40,274 bases of DNA from Planctomycetaceae bacterium (GTDB lineage: Bacteria > Planctomycetota > Planctomycetia > Planctomycetales > Planctomycetaceae). This document shows positions 1 through 7,004 of the stretch, piece after piece. The DNA lies in contig PBMZ01000094.1 of the NCBI GenBank assembly GCA_002722955.1, forward strand, positions 1-40,274, read 5' to 3'. Made by a program: the position numbers and the translations under genes. Within the stretch, counting starts at the first letter, position 1; every line of letters begins with the position of its first letter. Below the pieces are notes generated by a model. The model searched no databases. It saw nothing but the letters and a program-made list of their open reading frames with translations, and was not told the DNA's origin.

Positions 1-360
1 GGAAAACTGCTTGAACGATTCCGCGGTACGCTCGATGTCAGTCCACCACTGTAGCGAGCGGTCGTCGTCCAGCAGCATCGCCACATTCAGCTCGGGCTCG
101 ATATATTCTGCACCGTGCCGCTTCAGCTCAAGGTCGCGGTACCACGGCATCTGATCGATCGCGCGGTGAAAGAACGAATGCGCGTTGTGCCAGAAGCCGG
201 GATGTCTGGGATTCTCGATCGTTTGCAATCCGCCGCCGATGACCGAGCTGCGATCAATGGACAACGTTCGCAAGCCGCAACGCGACAGATAGGCTTGCAG
301 GACCAGTGCGTTGTGGCCCGTGCCGAGAATGACGCCGTCATAGTGAGAATCGACGTTCAT
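1..360 (-). CDS. FAD-dependent oxidoreductase, phytoene desaturase/PYROXD2-like, 5' part only
   Basis: Translating the minus strand from the ATG at 360 gives 120 open codons to the left edge, so the gene is partial and lacks its C-terminal part. The N-terminus reads YDGVILGTGHNALVLQAYL, a Rossmann dinucleotide-binding motif of the GxGxNxL type seen in the phytoene desaturase/PYROXD2 branch of flavoprotein oxidoreductases. It is followed by an acidic residue at the end of the second strand (SIDRSS) and the FAD-contacting GGGLQT segment. Later residues (WHNAHSFFHRAI, LQWWTDIERTA) fit a substrate-domain region. There is no strong Shine-Dalgarno sequence. A 9-bp perfect hairpin lies at 375-398 just before the start. 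The substrate cannot be told from the fragment. A carotenoid-type desaturase/isomerase role is possible; a general amine-oxidase-fold enzyme is the alternative. Confidence 0.8.
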   Translation of the reverse strand, partial: MNVDSHYDGVILGTGHNALVLQAYLSRCGLRTLSIDRSSVIGGGLQTIENPRHPGFWHNAHSFFHRAIDQMPWYRDLELKRHGAEYIEPELNVAMLLDDDRSLQWWTDIERTAESFKQFS

Positions 361-374
361 GGCGTTCACATCGA

Positions 375-398
375 GATGCCGTGCGAAATCACGGCATC
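375..398. repeat. Perfect short hairpin before the FAD oxidoreductase start
   Basis: GATGCCGTG and CACGGCATC form a 9-bp perfect stem around a 6-base loop. It sits 15 bases ahead of the ATG at 360, in the leader of the minus-strand gene. There is no U-tract, so a terminator is unlikely. It may be an edge of the larger palindromic element that begins at 405. Confidence 0.5.
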
Positions 399-404
399 GA
401 AGGG

Positions 405-553
405 TTTTGGAGTGCGGCGATTCATCGCCGCTTTGGTAGTAGCGCAGCTACTTTCCTATTATGTGATGCGGCCACTTTTTACTGCGGCATCGCAATGAAA
501 ACAAAGTGGCTTTGCCACATAGGAAAGCGGTGATCAATCGCCGCACTCCAAAA
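405..553. repeat. Long inverted repeat between dnaA and the FAD oxidoreductase
   Basis: The left arm at 405-434 and right arm at 524-553 are near-perfect inverted copies (TTTTGGAGTGCGGCGATT... against ...AATCGCCGCACTCCAAAA). A second inner pair is CTTTCCTATTATGTG-type sequence against CACATAGGAAAG, so almost the whole 149 bases can fold back. The left half, reverse-complemented, is nearly identical to 19505-19557 in this window. It is therefore a dispersed repeat and not a simple terminator. It carries no open frame that looks like a gene. Confidence 0.8.
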
Positions 554-570
554 AACACAGACCCGAAGGG

Positions 571-2028
571 TCACCCAGCCAGCAATTGTTGCTCCAGCGT
601 GCCGATCACGTCGGCCATGTACCAGTCCTGAGTGGCTACGGTAATCATTGTCTGATCTTCCAGCCAGCCGCGGACCTTCTTTTCCGCCGAGACCACCGTG
701 CTGTGATTTCTGCCGCCGAAGTAATCGCCGATCTCGCTATAGGCGGCCTGCGTGTGCTTGCGGGCCAAGTACATCGCCAGCATCCGTGGTTGGCTGACGC
801 GGCGGGCCCGCGTTGACGAGCGTAACTCATCCTTCTTAACACCGAATAGATGACACACGGCCTTTTCGATATCCGCGATCTTGACGATGCGAATGCAGTC
901 GCGTTCCAGGTCGGTCAAGACTTCGCGAGCCGCACTGACGCTAATGCGGCGCTTGGTCATCGTGTGATAAGCCAACAGGCTGTTGAGAGCGCCTTCTAGC
1001 TCGCGAACGTTGTTCTTGAACCGCTGAGCAACATAGGTGAGCGTCTCGGGCGAGAGGTCCGCGGGGATCAACGTGGCTTTGTGCTCGACAATTCGCTGGC
1101 GAGTTTCCAAATCGGGCGACTCCAACCGGCAGACCATTCCCGAAAGGAATCGCGTCGTCAGTTCATCGCTGAGCTTGTTGAGTAGCCGCGGATGCTTGTT
1201 CGACGTCATCACGATTTGGCGGTTGTGGCTGGCGAGCTGCTTAAACGTGTGCAAGAACTCTTCTTGGATGACGCGTTTGCCGTCCAGGAAATCGATGTCG
1301 TCGACCAACAACACATCGACGTTGCGGAATCGCTGTCGAAAACTGGGCAAGGTTCGGTCGCGAAGTGCTTGGGTGAAATAATTCGTAAACGCTTCGGACG
1401 TCAAGAACACGACGTTCAACGACGGAAACTGTTCACGAGTTCGGCTGTAAATGCCTTCGAGCAAATGCGTTTTGCCCGTGCCAACGCCGCCATGCAAAAA
1501 CAGCGGGTTGTATCGGCTTCCCGGAGCGTCGGACACTTGCCTTGAGGCCATCAGCGCCAGCTCATTGCAGCGTCCCGATATAAAATCGTTGAGCTTCAAG
1601 AACCGCCGTCGTGAAGGCGGTGGTTGGGTCAAAGCTGGATTGTGCGTTGCGCTTGTCGAGGGATCTGGTGTCGATGGTTCGGGATCGGTTGACGCCGTTT
1701 CGCGATTTTCTTGACGTTGTTTCTTCTCGCGTTTCAGTGCGATTGTCGAGTCGACTTGAAAGCTGACTCGAGCAGAGGGCCCGATGTGAGACTTGGCCAC
1801 ATCGAACATGGGCGAGCGGAACTGCTTCTGCATCCAATTGAGCAAAAACGGACTGGCGACGCCGACGACCAGCTCGTCGTGTTCGACATTCAAGGTGGTC
1901 TTGCCAGCAAACCAAAGCTGATAATTGCGGTCCCCGACTTGGCGTTTGACGGCATCTTTCAAAGCCGCTCGCCAATCGGAGTTCCCTCCCTGGGATGGAT
2001 AGGGATGGTTGTTTGCTTTGGGTTGCAT
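571..2028 (-). CDS. dnaA: Chromosomal replication initiator protein DnaA
   Basis: 485 residues, within the usual DnaA range. Domain I covers about 1-95 (WRAALKDAVKRQVGDRNYQLWF). A short low-complexity linker rich in S, T and P covers about 100-140. The AAA+ domain has Walker A GGVGTGKT at 180-187 and Walker B LLVDDID at 240-246. Domain IV ends with the DnaA-box binding helix region YLARKHTQAAYSEIG and FGGRNHSTV, where most bacteria have GGRDHTTV. DnaA binds origin DnaA boxes with ATP and opens the duplex. I chose the ATG at 2028 over an upstream one at 2070 because AAGGGGG stands 4-5 bases before it and domain I begins normally from there. No dnaN, recF or gyrB lies next to it and no clear cluster of DnaA boxes is seen upstream, so the gene is detached from the classical origin layout. 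Confidence 0.96.
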   Translation of the reverse strand: MQPKANNHPYPSQGGNSDWRAALKDAVKRQVGDRNYQLWFAGKTTLNVEHDELVVGVASPFLLNWMQKQFRSPMFDVAKSHIGPSARVSFQVDSTIALKREKKQRQENRETASTDPEPSTPDPSTSATHNPALTQPPPSRRRFLKLNDFISGRCNELALMASRQVSDAPGSRYNPLFLHGGVGTGKTHLLEGIYSRTREQFPSLNVVFLTSEAFTNYFTQALRDRTLPSFRQRFRNVDVLLVDDIDFLDGKRVIQEEFLHTFKQLASHNRQIVMTSNKHPRLLNKLSDELTTRFLSGMVCRLESPDLETRQRIVEHKATLIPADLSPETLTYVAQRFKNNVRELEGALNSLLAYHTMTKRRISVSAAREVLTDLERDCIRIVKIADIEKAVCHLFGVKKDELRSSTRARRVSQPRMLAMYLARKHTQAAYSEIGDYFGGRNHSTVVSAEKKVRGWLEDQTMITVATQDWYMADVIGTLEQQLLAG

Positions 2029-2456
2029 CTTGCCCCCTTGGCAACTTTGGTTGATTTCAACAAGCCCCAATCGCCATTGTGACTTGACCGACTCCTGCCA
2101 ATCACCAACCGAACTTCGAACGATTCCGGTGTTCGTAATTGCGCACGCTTTGCCCTTTCATCCCAAAGACTGATCATTCAGAATGAACACGGCCTTATCA
2201 GATGAGTCATTCCAGCCAAGCAGAGTTCCCAGCGCGCACGACGGATCGGGGCGCAGCGAGAGCCCAGTTTGTCAGCATGAAAGACTCAAAGCGCGGACGG
2301 ACGGCACTCCATTACCCTCGGGAAGAGGAACGGCAATCCGTTACCACGTAAAATCAGAAACGATGAATTCGAACTAGCCTGAATGCTGTCCGAACCATGA
2401 AAGGCGAACTCGAATCATTGGAGAGTTGATCCAAGCCCATGACTCACTCAGCCCCG

Positions 2457-2484
2457 ATATTATCTCCGACTTCCCGCCTGTCAA
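2457..2484 (-). promoter_or_regulatory. Candidate sigma70-type promoter for dnaA
   Basis: On the minus strand TTGACA (2484-2479) is followed after 16 bases by TAATAT (2462-2457). It points toward dnaA and would leave a leader of about 420 bases, which is long. The motif match is good but planctomycete promoter consensus is poorly defined, so this is only a candidate. Confidence 0.35.
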
Positions 2485-2640
2485 ACGTAAAACACCAAAT
2501 CGTATCGGCAATTCGTGATTAGATTTCTAAAGCTCTGAAATAGCAGTGTCTTCGAGTCCAAGATTTTTTCAAACACGGTGGATGGATTGTCGAAAACCTG
2601 TTGATATTTTTTGTCCGAGTCGAAACATGCGGTGGCGTAT

Positions 2641-2690
2641 GTAGGACGGACTTGTAGTCCGTCTCACAAGAAGCGACGGGCACCAATTCC
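2641..2690. repeat. Short palindrome of the GACGGACT/AGTCCGTC type
   Basis: GTAGGACGGACT-TGT-AGTCCGTC folds into a perfect 8-bp hairpin and is followed by a second half-element (GACGGGCACCAATTCCGTGC). Similar units, with an (A/C)GGA..TCCG(T/C) core beside GTAG or CTAC, occur at 9060-9160 and 15872-15928, so this is one member of a dispersed intergenic family. Confidence 0.65.
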
Positions 2691-2985
2691 GTGCTACATT
2701 AGGACTCCCTGGGCCTAAAACCGTGGAACACTTACCGAACATGATGATTATCCCAACCTCAACGTAAGCAGCTTCCCTCCATGCATCATCGTATTCTCAT
2801 TGATTTATGGGTGCGTTACCGATTAAAGTAAAGAGCACCTACCAACCTCGACGTGAAGACCCACCATTCGAGGTTTTATCGTGTTTCGATTTAGCGGCAA
2901 GCATCCTCGGCCTGCCCGAATCGGACCTGCTGATGGACGTCGCGGCAGGTGTGGGAACGGACTCCGGAAACCCGTCTGAGAATCC

Positions 2986-4203
2986 ATGAAGATACTCAAA
3001 ACATTTCTGTCAACCATCGCAGCCACTGCGATTTGTGTGTATGTCGGTTGGATCGTCTACCAAGATTCGCTTGCGCACGTCGAACCCAAACGGGACAAGA
3101 AAAAAAACGAAGTGGCCGTCTCTGTCGAGGTCACTCGGATTCAAAAGCGTTCGATCGAGGACCGCATCGAGCTAGTCGGCAGCCTGGAACCGGTTAGTCA
3201 GGTCGAGGTTCGTAGCCGCATCAGCGGTTACATCAAATCGTTGCCCTTTGATATTGGCGATCGGATTGAGGTGGGTGATGTCGTCGTCGAGTTGGACGAT
3301 TCACGGAACCAAGAACTCGTCACAAAAGCGACCGCTACTCTGCGAGTTGCCGAAGCTCAACTGAAGACGGCGCGATCGAAACAGTCACTGGCGGAAAAGC
3401 AACTGGTTCGTCTCGTCGAGTTGAATAAGACTGGCGTTGCGACCGAACAAGAGACTGAGCAAGCGGAATCACAAGTTGATATCGCGAAGACGGAAGTCGA
3501 GTTAGAGCAAGCACGGGTGGCCGAATCAGCGTCAACTTTAGATCACGCCAAGATCGCACTCAAAGAAACCAAGTTGGTTGCCACCAGCAGTGGAGTCGTC
3601 TCACAGCGCTGGGTCGAAGCCGGAGATCTGGCCAAGCCCGATGTGCCACTGCTTGCCATCGTCGACTTGAACAAGGTCCGCACCACTGTCCACGTTGTGG
3701 AAAAAGATTATCCGAAGGTGAAGTTGGATCAGATCGCCAGCGTCCAGACCGATGCTTACCCCAACAAGCGATTTACGGGGGCGGTGATTCGTAAGGCGCC
3801 GGTCCTCGATGCGGCAACTCGGACAGCCACCATCTTTATCGAGATCGATAATCCCCAGTTCTTGCTGAAGCCGGGAATGTACGCTCGAGTAAACATCGTC
3901 TTCAAGAAACGCAGCGAAGCCGACGTCGTTCCGATTGCGGCATTGATCGAGCGTGATCAGAAGTCCGCCCTGTTTGTGGTCTCGGGCGACCCGCCGGTTT
4001 CTAACCTGCAAGAAGTCCAAACCGGGATCATCGACGGAGAGTCGGTCGAGATACTTTCCGGCATCGACGCCAACGACCGCATCGTGACACTGGGTAGCCG
4101 AGTGATTTCATCGGGTCAAGAAGTCCGGCCGGTCGAGATCGACTATTGGCTGGATGCTCCCGGCAAGAAAGAGACCCCTCGGTCTTCCGCCGCCGCTGAC
4201 TGA
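2986..4203 (+). CDS. RND-type efflux periplasmic adaptor (membrane fusion protein)
   Basis: 405 residues. A membrane anchor or signal segment lies at about 5-25 (TFLSTIAATAICVYVGWIVY). The first half of the barrel-sandwich lipoyl-like domain follows (VEVRSRISGYIKSLPFDIGDR, about 74-94), then an alpha-helical coiled-coil hairpin rich in A, E, K and Q (about 115-190). The second lipoyl half is SSGVVSQRWVEAGD, and the beta-barrel and membrane-proximal domains run to the end (KPGMYARVNI, VVPIAALIERD). Such adaptors bridge an inner-membrane pump and an outer-membrane TolC-type channel. No RND pump or TolC gene is adjacent, because the next gene encodes a PPC-domain protein. The partner must be elsewhere, or this adaptor has another job. 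The start has only a weak GAGAA ahead of it. Confidence 0.88.
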   Translation: MKILKTFLSTIAATAICVYVGWIVYQDSLAHVEPKRDKKKNEVAVSVEVTRIQKRSIEDRIELVGSLEPVSQVEVRSRISGYIKSLPFDIGDRIEVGDVVVELDDSRNQELVTKATATLRVAEAQLKTARSKQSLAEKQLVRLVELNKTGVATEQETEQAESQVDIAKTEVELEQARVAESASTLDHAKIALKETKLVATSSGVVSQRWVEAGDLAKPDVPLLAIVDLNKVRTTVHVVEKDYPKVKLDQIASVQTDAYPNKRFTGAVIRKAPVLDAATRTATIFIEIDNPQFLLKPGMYARVNIVFKKRSEADVVPIAALIERDQKSALFVVSGDPPVSNLQEVQTGIIDGESVEILSGIDANDRIVTLGSRVISSGQEVRPVEIDYWLDAPGKKETPRSSAAAD

Positions 4204-4317
4204 CGCCGTCGAGTCATCCGTTTCTCGACGAACATCGCTGGACTTGTCACTTCTCCGAAGCGATACTCGATCATTATCAGACGCATTTCCAGCTCGTTTT
4301 TAGTGAGAAGGCGTGAC

Positions 4318-6633
4318 ATGAATTGGCAGCGACTTCAAGTGGCTCTTTTGTTGGCATTGTTCCAAGCTCAACCGCTGTTTGCCGAGTTGTTCATTGAACG
4401 CGTCAATCCTCCGTCTCTGGTCCGAGGCCGCGTGAATCGGGTCTCTGTTGTTGGTACCGACCTGAAACAGATCCAAGGCCTGTGGACAACGGTTCCTGGC
4501 AAAGCGGTTCGCGCCAACTTCGTCAACTCGATCGAGGATCGCACGGCGGTCTTTGACGTCGAAATCGATGGGGAAACACCGATCGGCATTTATGGCCTGC
4601 GAGCGGCAACGAAAGCGGCCCTCAGCAATGTGCATCTGTTTGTCATTGATCAGATCGAAGCCACGCCGGAAGAAGAAGCTCCGACGAGATCGGATCAAGC
4701 CAGCTTCGCCAAAGCTCAACGAGTCAACCTACCAACTGCTATCGCTGGCGTCTGTGGAAACGCCGACGTTGACAATTTCGTTATTCAAGTCAAAGCCGGT
4801 CAAGAAGTCACATTCGAGGTGATTGGTAGTCGACTGGGTAAGGGATTCGATCCGCTTTTGACAATCCGAGACTCTCAAAATCGCATCGTCTTGGAGCACG
4901 ACAACGATGTCGGCTTGTTCTTCGACGTTCGCAAAACGCATCGCTTCGAACAGGCGGGCGAGTACATCGTCGAGGTCCGTGATTCTCGCTTTCGTGGCTC
5001 GACCGAATGGAGTTATCTACTCAGGATGGGACGCTTTCCGGAAGCTCGCGTGGCCGTGCCATCATCGGTTCAACCGGGTAGTACGCAGAAGCTTGCCTTT
5101 CCACAGATTCAGACCGCGTTCAACGTGACCGCGCCAACACCGGATCGAGCGAACTACTTCTCCTACGAAGTTCGTCGAGAGAGTGACAATCTCGCCACAT
5201 GGATTCCGATGAGGTTGAGTGGTCTGGTACCAACCATCGATGTCGAGAAACCCGATGACATCAACAAAGCAAAAGTCCCGGGAAGCTTTCACGGAGTCAT
5301 CAACCGTAATGGCGACCGTGACATCTTCGAGTTCGAGATGACGAAGGGCCAATCCCTCATCTTTCAGGCCGAATCGCGAACGATCGGCTCACCCGCGGAC
5401 CTTGAGCTGACGCTGACGGATCCCAACGGCAAGAAAGTCAAAACCGGCGACGATATGGGATTCGAGGAAACACGGTTTACGTACACAGCCAAAGCCGAAG
5501 GAACACATCAATTGATGGTTCGCGAGTTCGTCGATTGGGGAGGCAGCGAGTTCGCTTACCGAATCGATGTCGAAACGTTAGGGCCCAAGTTGACGGTCGA
5601 TTCCGGTGTTGCTCGGATGGCGATTCCTCAAGGTTCGTACCAGCCGCTGCCGTTGACGTTCGCTCGAAGTTTCATCAAAGGCAATATCGAGTTGAAGTTG
5701 CTCGACGCTCCGGTCGGGATGGTGCTACAGACCAATGTGGTCGAGCCGGCCGTTAATGAATTGAACAACGCCATCTCCATCAGCAAGGAGACATCACCAG
5801 GGTTGTACACCGTGCAAGTTCAGGCCACCGCCGTCGAAACCGAAGGCAAGCCGCAAACGTTGGCGCGAACACAGCCGCTGGTCGATCGCTTGCCAACAGG
5901 TCGAGGGCCTCACGGTGAGCCGTTCGAGTTGAGAGAGGACCAACGACGACTTCCCCCAACCGTGACCGATCGAATCGCCGTTCTAGTGCTGCCCTCGATC
6001 CCCTTCGAATTCCATATTAGCGAGCAACTGGTCACGCTGCCGCGATACTTGGACGTCGACTTCACCATTTATACATCTCGGCACGACGGCTTTAGCAACC
6101 CGATTACGTTTATTGCTCGGGGTGGTGAATTAAACCAAGAGCGTCTGCGAGCACCGCGGGTGAAACAAAAGTTCGCGGTGGGAACGCCGGAATTGTTGGA
6201 AGTTCCAGCGAAGCTGACGTCGGCCGTGCTCTCTCAACCAATTCGGCATTGGGTCACGTTGACGGGGACGAGCATGATTGATGGCTTGCCGTACACGCTA
6301 ACTCGCCGATTTGAATTGGAAGTCAAAATCGCATTCGAGCCATCGACCGAACCGGCGAAGCTCGAGGTTGCGGCGGGCGAAAACTTATCCGTCCAGTTGC
6401 TGGCCAACCGCCTGAAACCATTTGGACCCGTCGATGTTGCGATCAGCGGACCGAGCCAACTGACGTTGCCCGAAATGTTGACGATCCCCCCTGGCAAGAA
6501 GTCCGTCCCGCTGGAAATTGCCCTGGATAAGGACATCAAGTCGGGCAAGTACGTCGTCAACCTGACCGGAACGGCCCGCGTGTCCAAGCTGCAAGACACG
6601 GCGAGTGGCAAGCTTGAGATCGTTGTGAAGTAG
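4318..6633 (+). CDS. Secreted protein with PPC (pre-peptidase C-terminal) domains
   Basis: 771 residues. I chose the ATG at 4318 because GAGAAGG stands 6 bases before it and the protein then starts with a clean signal peptide (LQVALLLALFQAQPLFA). No catalytic domain is seen. Two PPC-like beta-sandwich units are visible: about 150-235 (DNFVIQVKAGQEVTFEV, then GEYIVEVRDSRFRGSTEWSYLLR) and about 340-425 (DRDIFEFEMTKGQSLIFQ, then GTHQLMVREFVDWGGSEFAYRI). The first 100 residues look like an IPT/Ig-type module (INPPSLVRGRVNRVSVVGT type). The C-terminal third repeats beta-rich Ig-like units ending in KLEIVVK. The protein should be periplasmic or surface located and probably binds protein or carbohydrate. 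Proteins of this build are common in Planctomycetes next to DUF1549/DUF1553 genes. No such neighbour is present here. Confidence 0.8.
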   Translation: MNWQRLQVALLLALFQAQPLFAELFIERVNPPSLVRGRVNRVSVVGTDLKQIQGLWTTVPGKAVRANFVNSIEDRTAVFDVEIDGETPIGIYGLRAATKAALSNVHLFVIDQIEATPEEEAPTRSDQASFAKAQRVNLPTAIAGVCGNADVDNFVIQVKAGQEVTFEVIGSRLGKGFDPLLTIRDSQNRIVLEHDNDVGLFFDVRKTHRFEQAGEYIVEVRDSRFRGSTEWSYLLRMGRFPEARVAVPSSVQPGSTQKLAFPQIQTAFNVTAPTPDRANYFSYEVRRESDNLATWIPMRLSGLVPTIDVEKPDDINKAKVPGSFHGVINRNGDRDIFEFEMTKGQSLIFQAESRTIGSPADLELTLTDPNGKKVKTGDDMGFEETRFTYTAKAEGTHQLMVREFVDWGGSEFAYRIDVETLGPKLTVDSGVARMAIPQGSYQPLPLTFARSFIKGNIELKLLDAPVGMVLQTNVVEPAVNELNNAISISKETSPGLYTVQVQATAVETEGKPQTLARTQPLVDRLPTGRGPHGEPFELREDQRRLPPTVTDRIAVLVLPSIPFEFHISEQLVTLPRYLDVDFTIYTSRHDGFSNPITFIARGGELNQERLRAPRVKQKFAVGTPELLEVPAKLTSAVLSQPIRHWVTLTGTSMIDGLPYTLTRRFELEVKIAFEPSTEPAKLEVAAGENLSVQLLANRLKPFGPVDVAISGPSQLTLPEMLTIPPGKKSVPLEIALDKDIKSGKYVVNLTGTARVSKLQDTASGKLEIVVK

Positions 6634-7004
6634 CCGTTGCGGAAGATCCGTCTTCCTGCCGAGAAAAAGTCTTCGCAAGACTATAGCTCAGGAGTATAAT
6701 TCTCGCTCCGGAACGGTACTTTTCTTGCCAGTCAGTCCTCCACTGGTTGGCACACTTCCGATATACTCCGGGCGCACGGACGGTGGTTTGTTCTGAGCTT
6801 GCGGCACACTTGCCGACCGATTGATGGAATCAGGTTCAGATCAAACACGCGCAGCGTGCGGAAGATGACGCGCGGTGACGAGTACCATTGATCAAGCCCC
6901 AAAGACCGATGCCAGTTTCATTGCAAACTGTTATTGGCCATTGGGTTTTGATCATGGTTCATTGACGCGATCGCGAATTTCAACAATCGGAGCATTCACA
7001 CTCG
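6634..7004 (+). promoter_or_regulatory. Leader region with a TATAAT box upstream of the GAF-HlyD gene
   Basis: 371 bases with no gene. A perfect TATAAT at 6695-6700 is preceded, 17 bases upstream, by TTCGCA (4 of 6 matches to TTGACA). This is a plausible promoter for the gene at 7005, with a leader of about 300 bases. A small stem (GGAAGA-TCCG-TCTTCC, near 6641-6656) follows the stop of the PPC gene and may end its transcript, but it has no U-tract. Confidence 0.35.

Larger units (their letters stand above)
2029..2985. other. Divergent intergenic region between dnaA and the adaptor gene
   Basis: About 950 bases with no gene I can support. It holds the candidate dnaA promoter, an AT-richer stretch near 2500-2630, and the repeat at 2641-2690. 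I searched by eye for TTATCCACA-type DnaA boxes and saw only weak matches, such as TTATCCCAA near 2748. A 60-codon frame ending at 2989 overlaps the next start codon but has no recognisable protein character. Confidence 0.6.

Noticed and set aside
115..498. 127-codon plus-strand frame
   Set aside because: It lies opposite the FAD oxidoreductase, whose Rossmann motif is clear, and its 3' half is the inverted repeat at 405-553.
2071..2985. Possible origin of replication upstream of dnaA
   Set aside because: I saw no cluster of TTATCCACA-like boxes, only isolated weak matches, and no dnaN or gyr neighbours.
2807..2989. 60-codon plus-strand frame overlapping the adaptor start by ATGA
   Set aside because: The overlap looks like coupling, but there is no Shine-Dalgarno site, no domain character and no other support.
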